5,310 bases of DNA, taken from Thermoplasmatota archaeon (GTDB lineage: Archaea; Thermoplasmatota; Penumbrarchaeia; Penumbrarchaeales; Penumbrarchaeaceae). The DNA is taken from the NCBI GenBank assembly GCA_030600725.1, contig JAUVLN010000176.1:1-5310 (forward strand), in the 5' to 3' direction. The position numbers were made by a program, and so were the translations under genes. Shown in pieces: positions 1-5,310 of the stretch; position 1 is the stretch's first letter; each line of letters opens with the position of its first letter. The notes beneath the pieces are model-generated. The model did not search any database and was not told where the DNA came from. It saw only the letters and a list, made by a program, of their open reading frames with translations.

Positions 1-1
1 C

Positions 2-577
2 ATGCAGGAGAGACAGGTGTCAATTGAGGGTGTAACACACAGACTACCCAAGCCCTTCCTCGTGATGGCGACACAGAACCCCATCGAACAGGAAGGTACC
101 TATCCTCTACCTGAGGCTCAGGTGGATAGGTTCATGCAGAAGATGTCTATGGGATATCCCTCAAGAGAGGATGAGAGGGAGATCCTGATCAGGAGGATGA
201 TGAGAGGGAAGGACCAGGTGGACGTGAACACCATCACATCTCCCGAGAAGATCATCGCCATGCAGCAGGTTGTCGAGAAGGTCCATATGGACCCTGCACT
301 CCTGACATACATCGTCGAGATCGTCTACAGAACCAGGGAAGACCCCAGGGTAGTCGTTGGTGCATCCCCGAGGGGATCGCTCGCTCTGTTCAAATTGGGC
401 AGGGCAAGGGCGGTACTTCAGGGCAGGGACTATATCACTCCTGATGACGTGAAGGCGATCTCAATGCCTGCCCTCGCACACAGGATCATCCTGAAACCGG
501 AGCCACGTATCCGTGGTGTATTGTCCCAGGATATTGTAAACAAGATATTGGCAGAGGTACCTGTACCGGCTGTCTGA
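2..577 (+). CDS. MoxR-family AAA+ ATPase, C-terminal part (5' end outside window)
   Basis: This is the C-terminal 191 residues of a MoxR-type AAA+ ATPase, a chaperone-like ATPase that acts on vWA- or DUF58-containing partner proteins. The first visible Met is internal: family members carry a MQERQV-like segment well inside the protein, so roughly 120-140 residues with the Walker A and B motifs should lie upstream. Visible motifs are the sensor-1 stretch ATQNP (residues 23-27, Asn26) and the MoxR signature EGTYPLPEAQVDRF (31-44), whose Arg43 is the likely arginine finger. The sensor-2 motif GASPRGSLAL (120-129, Arg124) lies in the C-terminal helical lid. The lid continues through a segment typical of the family (GRDYITPDDVKAISMPALAHRI) to a natural stop, so the 3' end is intact. 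A DUF58 gene starts 58 bp downstream on the same strand, the classic MoxR operon order. The family call is firm; the cellular target is inferred only from that neighbour. Confidence 0.95.
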   Translation: MQERQVSIEGVTHRLPKPFLVMATQNPIEQEGTYPLPEAQVDRFMQKMSMGYPSREDEREILIRRMMRGKDQVDVNTITSPEKIIAMQQVVEKVHMDPALLTYIVEIVYRTREDPRVVVGASPRGSLALFKLGRARAVLQGRDYITPDDVKAISMPALAHRIILKPEPRIRGVLSQDIVNKILAEVPVPAV

Positions 578-594
578 TATTGAATAAAAGCTCT

Positions 595-615
595 GGGAGG
601 GGCGGAGCCCCTCCC
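595..615 (+). repeat. Perfect GC-rich hairpin between the MoxR and DUF58 genes
   Basis: GGGAGGGGC (595-603) and GCCCCTCCC (607-615) are exact reverse complements around a 3-nt GGA loop, with eight of nine pairs G-C. The sequence after it (TACGAAGAAG) has no T-run, so it does not look like a terminator. It ends 11 nt before the Shine-Dalgarno of the DUF58 gene. Possible roles are an RNA processing or stability element that sets relative expression of the two genes, or one copy of a short dispersed repeat. The sequence alone does not decide between these. Confidence 0.75.
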
Positions 616-626
616 TACGAAGAAGT

Positions 627-630
627 GGTG
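627..630 (+). promoter_or_regulatory. Shine-Dalgarno that selects ATG 636 for the DUF58 gene
   Basis: GGTG at 627-630 is followed by exactly five bases and then ATG 636. The same GGTG-to-start spacing occurs at the next gene (GGTG 1902-1905, start 1911). The alternative GTG at 630 overlaps this site and would have no ribosome-binding site, so ATG 636 is preferred. The choice changes the protein by only two residues. Confidence 0.6.
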
Positions 631-635
631 TGAAT

Positions 636-1901
636 ATGTGGACAAAAAAAGCAGCTTCCTTAATTAGCATGTCAGTGGTACTGACCCTATTGGGATTGGC
701 TACACGAAACCTTTTACTGGTTATGGTAGCATTGGCTGGATTTGTCTTTACCGTTGTCAGTATGTTTGCAAACACATCAACGCGTTTGACTGCTGACAGA
801 GAGATGTCACATGAGAAGATCTTCGAAGATGGTACCGTAAACGTAGAGCTTCGTATCCTCAACCAGGGTGGTAAGACCGGTTTCCTCGAGGTCAGGGATA
901 AACTCCCGAGGACCATACAGATAAAAGATGGAACCAACTACACCTATCTGAACCTGAATCCCAAGGGTGCAACGAGACTGAAGTATCAGATCAAGTGCCC
1001 CCTGAAAGGTCAGTACAGGATAGGCCCTATCACACTGAGGACGCACGATCCATTCAACATGTTCTACAAGGAGAAGACAGTCGCGTTCGAATCGGACCTA
1101 ACTGTCTATCCTCAGGTCAGGGATGTTAAGGAACTCTACATCAAGTCGAAGCAGCCCAAGATGTATCCCGGAGAGATGAAGGTGAAGTTGCCCGGACCCG
1201 GTTCCGAGTTCTTCGCTATAAGGGATTACGTTCCGGGTGATCCTTTCAGGGATATAAACTGGAAGGCCTATGCCTCGACGGGAAAGCTGCTGGTCAACGA
1301 GCACGAAAGATTATCCGTTTCGGATATCACGATAGTGTTCGATTCAAGAACAGCGTCCCGTTATGGCATGGACTCCGACAACGCAAACCTCTACGGAGCA
1401 CGTGCGGCAGCGACCCTGGCGAGTTTCTTCCTCAAGCGGAGGGACTCGGTTCAGATGGTCGTTTACTCTGATAAGGTATTGACGATCAAGAAAGGGACCG
1501 GTCAGAAACAGCTATTCGAGCTTCTGACAGCCCTTTCAGGCGCCAATCCCATGGGTGACATACCCTTGTCTGGTATAGTCGAGGTGGCAATACCCTATAT
1601 GCCCAGGCACTCCCCCGTGATCGTCATTTCAAATATGGAAGAGGACGATTCGATCAGGAAGGCCGTGAGCATGATGGTAATGCTCGAGTTCGATGTGACC
1701 ATTATCTCACCGAATTCGATAGAGTTCGAGATAATGGCCAAACAGAAGAAGGGTGAAAAGGTAGACCCCGTTGCCTACGATATTCTCAGGTTGGATCGGG
1801 AGATACTCATACAGGAGCTAAGTGGATATGGTGTCAGGGTGATAGATTGGAAACCCGCAACACCATTGACCCAGGTATTACTGGAGGCACGCAACTATTG
1901 A
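636..1901 (+). CDS. DUF58-domain membrane-anchored protein, vWA-like
   Basis: Starting at ATG 636 this is a 421-residue DUF58 protein, the usual partner of MoxR ATPases. In this numbering, two hydrophobic segments at about residues 8-26 and 27-45 form a membrane hairpin. A beta-rich region (about 50-160) follows. The DUF58 signature spans about 186-218, reading PGPGSEFF, RDYVPGDPFRDINWKAYAS and GKL, with the family-typical GD, R and W-K residues. A Rossmann-like vWA fold follows, with the strand ITIVFDSRTA (231-240) at the MIDAS position. That motif is degenerate: the canonical DxSxS serines are replaced by Arg and Ala, so ordinary metal binding is doubtful. An alternative GTG start at 630 adds two residues but has a poorer ribosome-binding site. 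The gene is probably co-transcribed with the upstream ATPase, and its stop overlaps the Shine-Dalgarno of the next gene. Work on related operons suggests roles in envelope integrity or complex maturation; the specific role here is unknown. Confidence 0.93.
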   Translation: MWTKKAASLISMSVVLTLLGLATRNLLLVMVALAGFVFTVVSMFANTSTRLTADREMSHEKIFEDGTVNVELRILNQGGKTGFLEVRDKLPRTIQIKDGTNYTYLNLNPKGATRLKYQIKCPLKGQYRIGPITLRTHDPFNMFYKEKTVAFESDLTVYPQVRDVKELYIKSKQPKMYPGEMKVKLPGPGSEFFAIRDYVPGDPFRDINWKAYASTGKLLVNEHERLSVSDITIVFDSRTASRYGMDSDNANLYGARAAATLASFFLKRRDSVQMVVYSDKVLTIKKGTGQKQLFELLTALSGANPMGDIPLSGIVEVAIPYMPRHSPVIVISNMEEDDSIRKAVSMMVMLEFDVTIISPNSIEFEIMAKQKKGEKVDPVAYDILRLDREILIQELSGYGVRVIDWKPATPLTQVLLEARNY

Positions 1902-1908
1902 GGTGATC
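1900..1908 (+). promoter_or_regulatory. Strong Shine-Dalgarno for the eight-helix membrane protein
   Basis: GAGGTGATC at 1900-1908 matches nine consecutive positions of the archaeal/bacterial anti-Shine-Dalgarno complement. It overlaps the stop codon of the DUF58 gene (TGA 1899-1901), which suggests coupled translation. It supports GTG 1911 as the start. The ATG at 1909-1911 is followed after one codon by a stop (ATG TGG TAG) and cannot start a protein. Confidence 0.85.
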
Positions 1909-1910
1909 AT

Positions 1911-2900
1911 GTGGTAGAATACGTTGATGACACGGAAAGGTTGGTACCTCTGGAGATTGGTATTCAGACCGGTGAGACCGTATTGATGTGGGTAGGAGGA
2001 GCCATATTCTGGTTCATCTCCCTCATATTAATGGGTCTTGCCGTAGGTTTCGAGAACTCCATATATGGGCTCTTAATGTTCATATCGGGAGGAATGATCA
2101 TACTTGCCTCACAGTTCTTTACTCCCTATGATCCCATGAGGACCATGAGGTTCCCGTTGACAGGACTTATAATATGGATCTGGACGATATTGCTGCTGAC
2201 ACCGGTTTTCCTCAGAGGATGGAACGAGTATATCGCAACATCGACAGATGCTCTGATATTCATTCTGGTGTATGGATTCCTGGCCTTGTTTGCCACAGTT
2301 GGTCTGCTTCTGTCGTATTATCTGACATCCTTCAAGATAATGAAGTGGATGAACCAGGATGTACCGACTACGATGTATGTCGCAGGAGTGATAGCAACGA
2401 TCGTTGGGATGACAATGCTTGGGTTCAATAACTCCAAGCTTCTCGATATCGAGACATTAACAATAGGAAATTGGATAGTTCTTTTCCTGTTCGCCATGTC
2501 CTATCTATTGTTCCTTGAGCTCAATCATGGAGCTCAGAGGTTCAACGAGATAATCTCCTATGCGAAAGGGAAGGCGGTGGGCGATTTCAGCCTGACCCCC
2601 GTTATAAACAACTACTATGTATTGGGCGCTATCCTGATGATTATAGTGGGGGTTGTGATGATCGTTTTCCTGTTGATCAACCTCTTTGTGAGGTGGGTCA
2701 CCCCTCTCATAAACGCTCAGCTTGCTGACAGCGTGATGATGAATACGGTCTACTCGGTGTTTTTCACCATGGTCGCAATACTTCTACCTCTCGGTGTAAT
2801 ACTAACCCTGTTCTTCAATTACAGGAGCAAGAAGGAGGACGAGGAGGAGGAGGAGATGAGGAGAACGGGCGGGACGGAGAGGAACCCGGGAATGGCCTGA
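1911..2900 (+). CDS. Eight-helix integral membrane protein of unknown function, MoxR operon
   Basis: A 329-residue polytopic membrane protein that I do not recognise as a named family. By eye, hydrophobic segments lie at about residues 24-46, 50-70, 82-101, 113-138, 154-172, 187-204, 236-262 and 280-303, giving eight likely helices. The N-terminus (about 23 residues) is short and polar. Charged loops include FKIMKWMNQD (141-150) and HGAQRFNEIISYAKGKA (206-222). The C-terminal tail (304-329) is very charged, with a KKEDEEEEE block encoded partly by five GAG codons in a row (2841-2855). An even helix number would put both ends on one side, probably the cytoplasm. No catalytic motif, vWA, transglutaminase or DUF4129 domain is visible. 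GTG 1911 is chosen because of the Shine-Dalgarno just upstream. Position directly after MoxR and DUF58 suggests it is a membrane partner of that complex; this is inference from context only. Confidence 0.88.
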   Translation: MVEYVDDTERLVPLEIGIQTGETVLMWVGGAIFWFISLILMGLAVGFENSIYGLLMFISGGMIILASQFFTPYDPMRTMRFPLTGLIIWIWTILLLTPVFLRGWNEYIATSTDALIFILVYGFLALFATVGLLLSYYLTSFKIMKWMNQDVPTTMYVAGVIATIVGMTMLGFNNSKLLDIETLTIGNWIVLFLFAMSYLLFLELNHGAQRFNEIISYAKGKAVGDFSLTPVINNYYVLGAILMIIVGVVMIVFLLINLFVRWVTPLINAQLADSVMMNTVYSVFFTMVAILLPLGVILTLFFNYRSKKEDEEEEEMRRTGGTERNPGMA

Positions 2901-2930
2901 TGATCGGGCCATTCCTATTTTTATTTTTTT
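2889..2930 (+). terminator. Hairpin plus T-rich run ending the MoxR operon
   Basis: GGAATGGCC (2889-2897) and GGCCATTCC (2907-2915) form a perfect 9-bp stem around a 9-nt loop. A T-rich run follows immediately (2916-2930: five Ts, an A, then seven Ts after a leading TA). The last stop codon of the operon (TGA 2898-2900) is the first triplet of the loop, so coding sequence forms half the stem. This looks like an intrinsic terminator; in archaea the T-run alone can be enough, so the stem may be an extra or an mRNA-protecting 3' end. Confidence 0.8.
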
Positions 2931-3146
2931 CAATTCTATCAGTAGCGCTCAGATTCTCTCGGCGATTATTCGTGTTACATTACCGTATGATCTTTCGATC
3001 GTTGGATCCAGACGCCTGGAAAAATCTTGCTGCAAACTCTCTTAAGAACAAAACCGTAAAGATATGGATAATATCTTTTGGTCTGATCTGCTGGCCTGTC
3101 TGAGAGTCGTTTATCTGTCGACCATCGGATATCATTGGGTACAGTA
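2931..3146. other. Intergenic stretch between the two transcription units
   Basis: No convincing protein or RNA gene is visible here. A 67-codon + strand ORF (2900-3103) begins inside the terminator loop and owes its hydrophobic start to the T-run. A 51-codon minus-strand ORF (3135-2980) has no ribosome-binding site. The notable element is the inverted repeat at 3058-3078. I see no tRNA-like fold or tandem repeat. Confidence 0.6.
3058..3078. promoter_or_regulatory. Perfect 8-bp inverted repeat, possible operator
   Basis: AAAGATAT (3058-3065) and ATATCTTT (3071-3078) are exact reverse complements separated by GGATA. The AT-rich dyad with half-sites about 13 bp centre to centre resembles a binding site for a dimeric regulator. 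It ends 68 bp upstream of the TATA box of the permease operon. That is far for a repressor blocking TBP/TFB but possible for an activator. It could also be chance in AT-rich spacer DNA. Confidence 0.35.
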
Positions 3147-3155
3147 TTTAATATA
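3147..3155 (+). promoter_or_regulatory. Archaeal TATA box for the permease operon
   Basis: TTTAATATA closely matches the archaeal TATA consensus. Its centre (3151) is 25 bp upstream of the GTG start at 3176, so transcription should begin at or within a few bases of the start codon. The bases just upstream (ACAGTA) are only a weak TFB-recognition element. No Shine-Dalgarno precedes the gene, which fits a leaderless transcript. Confidence 0.65.
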
Positions 3156-3175
3156 GCTTCTCATTCTCGGGATAT

Positions 3176-4429
3176 GTGTTCCTTCTTACCCATCCCAGGA
3201 GAAATCCATTAAGATGGTCACTTGTGATCTTCGCCATTGCGTCATCGATAATACTCACAACGGTGATGGTATCATTGAGTGCCGGAGTCAGGGATAGCTC
3301 TAATAGGACACTGGATCGCATTGGTGCGGATGTTTATGTGGTCCCCAAGGATCTCAATCCGCTTCTAATGAACCTTCAGAGGTTTGACCAGGGTGGGGGT
3401 ATATTGAATAATCTAACGAATTCACAATTCCCGCCGATTTCATATTCTCCCAGATTATATGATACTCTATTCATCAACAATACCGGTATTGATCGGATCT
3501 CCGAGGTTTCCGCCTATGGAATTATACCGTCCAACGAATCCGATTTCGGGCAGTTCAAAGTGAGCTCGGGTGAATGGTTCCACACAATAGATGATCCTGT
3601 CAGGAACGCTATTTTTGAAACACCTGAGGTCAGAGAAGGCCTATTCACATACGAGGTTCTTGTATCAAGACAACTCAGCAGGAATCTAGGAATAGATGTA
3701 GGTGATGGGATACAACTATCTTCCAGGGTACAGGGAAATGATCTAATGACCTTCAATGTGGTTGGCATTTATTCTGACATGCTTGCGGGGCAGGGAGAGG
3801 GCATTCTCCTTCATCTTGGTGAATTACAGATGATAAAGGGTAGTTACATCCAGGATACACTTACCGAGATCCTATTGAAGATGGGGGGAGAGGAGGAGGT
3901 TGAGGGTTTGATCAATTGGTCCAATGGAGAGAATTTCACTTATAGAGAGATCGTAGACCTTCACACCAGAGATGATATTCTGGGAGAGCTCTATGGTTTC
4001 ACATCCCTCATAGACGGTTTTTCAGCAATAGTTATCACAATATCGATACTCGTTTCATTGACCTTCCTGTCGACCATCCTGATGATCTCGATCAAGGGGA
4101 TGGGAAAGGAGATGGCCATGTTGAGGGCAATAGGGTTCTCCAGATGGTCGCTCATGTTCCACCTCTTTAAGGAGTCCTTTCTGAATACATTTCTTGGTGG
4201 TATCATCGGATTGATACTCGGTGTCATGATGGTATGGCTATTGAATTTCATGCTCTCGGGTACAATACAGCAGTTACCAAAGGGGTTTGAACTATTCTCT
4301 GTTGATATCATTTCATTGATGATGGTGATCATGATATTCACGGCGATATCAATAGGGGCCGGAATGGTACCTGCGGTGATATCATCATTCAAGGATCCCG
4401 CAGAGGCGATGAGGGGGGAGAACCGATGA
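3176..4429 (+). CDS. FtsX/MacB-type ABC transporter permease
   Basis: A complete 417-residue permease of the FtsX/MacB (type VII ABC) class. The cytoplasmic N-terminus THPRRNPLRW (5-14) leads into helix 1 (about 14-36). The extracytoplasmic MacB-like domain follows (about 37-275). It opens with GADVYVVPKDLN (50-61), a GADxxVVPK motif seen in related permeases, and contains the family-typical VLVSRQLSRNLGIDVGDGI (161-179) and HLGELQMI (213-220). The C-terminal FtsX domain has helices at about 280-304, 336-358 and 377-401. The coupling segment KEMAMLRAIGFSR (311-323) should contact the ATPase, and DPAEAMR (407-413) is the usual ending. GTG 3176 is the only plausible start: an in-frame stop lies at 3149-3151, and the protein begins correctly for the family. 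Such permeases drive mechanotransmission, lipid or peptide export, or lipoprotein handling. The substrate is not shown here, and the partner ATPase must be outside the window. The stop overlaps the next start (ATGA). Confidence 0.93.
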   Translation: MFLLTHPRRNPLRWSLVIFAIASSIILTTVMVSLSAGVRDSSNRTLDRIGADVYVVPKDLNPLLMNLQRFDQGGGILNNLTNSQFPPISYSPRLYDTLFINNTGIDRISEVSAYGIIPSNESDFGQFKVSSGEWFHTIDDPVRNAIFETPEVREGLFTYEVLVSRQLSRNLGIDVGDGIQLSSRVQGNDLMTFNVVGIYSDMLAGQGEGILLHLGELQMIKGSYIQDTLTEILLKMGGEEEVEGLINWSNGENFTYREIVDLHTRDDILGELYGFTSLIDGFSAIVITISILVSLTFLSTILMISIKGMGKEMAMLRAIGFSRWSLMFHLFKESFLNTFLGGIIGLILGVMMVWLLNFMLSGTIQQLPKGFELFSVDIISLMMVIMIFTAISIGAGMVPAVISSFKDPAEAMRGENR

Positions 4430-5310
4430 TCATCCTCAAACCTCACAGAAGGATCTGGAGGAACACTCTTTCGATGTTTTCGATAGCGATATCATTTGGT
4501 ATGTTGTTGTCCCTTATATCCGTTGCATGGGGATTGGGAGAGGCAGCAGAGGACAGGTCAAAGGGGCAGCCCCGCGACATGGTGATATCATCACTGGGCA
4601 TGGTCCCAACCATTGAGGATTCTCATGTCCGATCCCAGGAGTTGAGGGAGGATGAGCAAAATTTTTCTGCAGTTATGCCAGTTCTAACGATATTGGGTAG
4701 GCTCGCTTTCCCCAAGGACAGCACAGACCCCATGATCCCATCGATGGAGTTATCAACGGGGGATGTCTCGCAGTGTGATATTGAGGGGTCTGACACTGTA
4801 GGGTTGGTTGGGCTGGTTCCCGAACTGGCCAGAGATTTCATGGGTGACGACGATACCCTGTTCATAAGAACGGAGCTTCTCAAGATGAACGGCTGGTTCA
4901 ATGTCGGGTCCGACCCGTTCTATGAATCGGATTACATCGAGGGGTGGACAGGAGAGATAATAGTCGATCATAAATTGGCGGAAAGGTATGACCTTGAGAT
5001 CGGATCCCCCGTGTATTATATCAACAGCTCCGGGGAGATCAGCGCGTCATTCGTCCTTGTATCCACTTTTGATACCTTTCTGATGGGAGAGGGACTATCT
5101 TCGGATATTATTGGAGGTATAGCAATGCTTCATCTTTCCGAGCTGCAGTATCTGACCCAGAACCATATCGTACCGGGGCACGGGGGTGAAAGGCGGGACC
5201 TATCTACCGCAATATATCTGGATATTCAGGAGGATAGGAAGGATGCATCAACACAAAAGGAGATAGCGATAGATCTGGAGAAAGCCTTTCCGGGACTGCA
5301 GGTGACCACG
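4426..5310 (+). CDS. Second FtsX/MacB-type ABC permease, N-terminal part (3' end outside window)
   Basis: An open frame of 295 codons with no stop before the right edge. It starts at ATG 4426, which overlaps the previous stop (ATGA), with a GGGGAG ribosome-binding site at 4415-4420. The N-terminus KPHRRIWRNTLSMFSIAISF (5-24) parallels HPRRNPLRWSLVIFAIASSI of the upstream permease, and helix 1 covers about 14-36. The rest is extracytoplasmic and MacB-like. DMVISSLGMVP (51-61) fits the segment following helix 1 in FtsX-type permeases, GEIIVDHKLAERYDLEIGSPVYY (176-198) matches the conserved core, and MLHLSELQYLT (234-244) matches the end of that core. The C-terminal FtsX helices are not reached, so over 100 residues are missing. 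It probably pairs with the upstream protein as a heterodimeric permease, with an ATPase gene perhaps next downstream. The family call is good; the substrate is unknown. Confidence 0.9.
   Translation, partial: MIILKPHRRIWRNTLSMFSIAISFGMLLSLISVAWGLGEAAEDRSKGQPRDMVISSLGMVPTIEDSHVRSQELREDEQNFSAVMPVLTILGRLAFPKDSTDPMIPSMELSTGDVSQCDIEGSDTVGLVGLVPELARDFMGDDDTLFIRTELLKMNGWFNVGSDPFYESDYIEGWTGEIIVDHKLAERYDLEIGSPVYYINSSGEISASFVLVSTFDTFLMGEGLSSDIIGGIAMLHLSELQYLTQNHIVPGHGGERRDLSTAIYLDIQEDRKDASTQKEIAIDLEKAFPGLQVTT

Noticed and set aside
461..937. 158-codon minus-strand ORF
   Set aside because: It spans the MoxR end, the hairpin and the DUF58 start, all well-supported + strand features, and has no recognisable motif.
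2174..2431. 85-codon + strand ORF within the eight-helix protein gene
   Set aside because: It is a different frame inside a clearly membrane-coding gene, with no ribosome-binding site and no motif.
2841..2855. (GAG)5 run as a possible microsatellite or internal ribosome-binding site
   Set aside because: It is in frame and encodes the acidic tail; the following in-frame ATG would give only a 14-residue peptide.
2900..3103. 67-codon + strand ORF starting with a TGATG overlap to the membrane protein gene
   Set aside because: Its start lies in the terminator loop. Its hydrophobic N-terminus is simply the T-run translated, and the rest resembles no protein I recognise.
3991..4446. 151-codon minus-strand ORF
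   Set aside because: It is an antisense shadow of the conserved FtsX C-terminal helices; its repetitive Ile/Met/Pro composition reflects the opposite strand.
4623..4971. Two minus-strand ORFs of 92 and 72 codons
   Set aside because: Both lie opposite the open permease frame 4426-5310, which has start signals and family motifs.

Overview
The window most likely comes from an archaeon, probably a euryarchaeote. I cannot fix the lineage; Thermoplasmatota-like is only a guess. Arginine is written mostly as AGG/AGA and isoleucine often as ATA. Shine-Dalgarno sites match the archaeal GGAGGTGATC consensus (best at 1900-1908). An archaeal TATA box (3147-3155) sits about 25 nt upstream of a start codon with no ribosome-binding site, the usual layout of a leaderless archaeal transcript. 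All supported genes are on the + strand, in two transcription units.

Unit 1 (1-2930) is the end of a MoxR-type operon. It holds the C-terminal two thirds of a MoxR-family AAA+ ATPase (2-577), a membrane-anchored DUF58 protein with a degenerate vWA-like metal site (636-1901), and an eight-helix membrane protein of unknown function with an acidic tail (1911-2900). A perfect 9-bp GC-rich hairpin (595-615) separates the first two genes. The unit ends in a perfect 9-bp hairpin followed by a T-rich run (2889-2930), with the last stop codon inside the loop. By analogy with other MoxR/DUF58 operons, the ATPase probably remodels or activates a DUF58-containing membrane complex. The eight-helix protein is the candidate membrane partner.

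The boundary (2931-3175) has no convincing gene. It holds a perfect 8-bp inverted repeat (3058-3078), a weak 51-codon minus-strand ORF, and the TATA box of the next unit.

Unit 2 (3176 to the window end) encodes two consecutive FtsX/MacB-type ABC transporter permeases joined by an ATGA overlap. The first (3176-4429) is complete, with one N-terminal helix, a large extracytoplasmic domain and three C-terminal helices. The second (4426-5310) runs open off the right edge. Their N-termini resemble each other, which suggests an old duplication and a heterodimeric permease. No ATPase or substrate-binding protein is in the window, so the substrate is unknown.

I see no clearly new system. The least explained pieces are the eight-helix protein, the intercistronic hairpin, and the inverted repeat upstream of the permease promoter.
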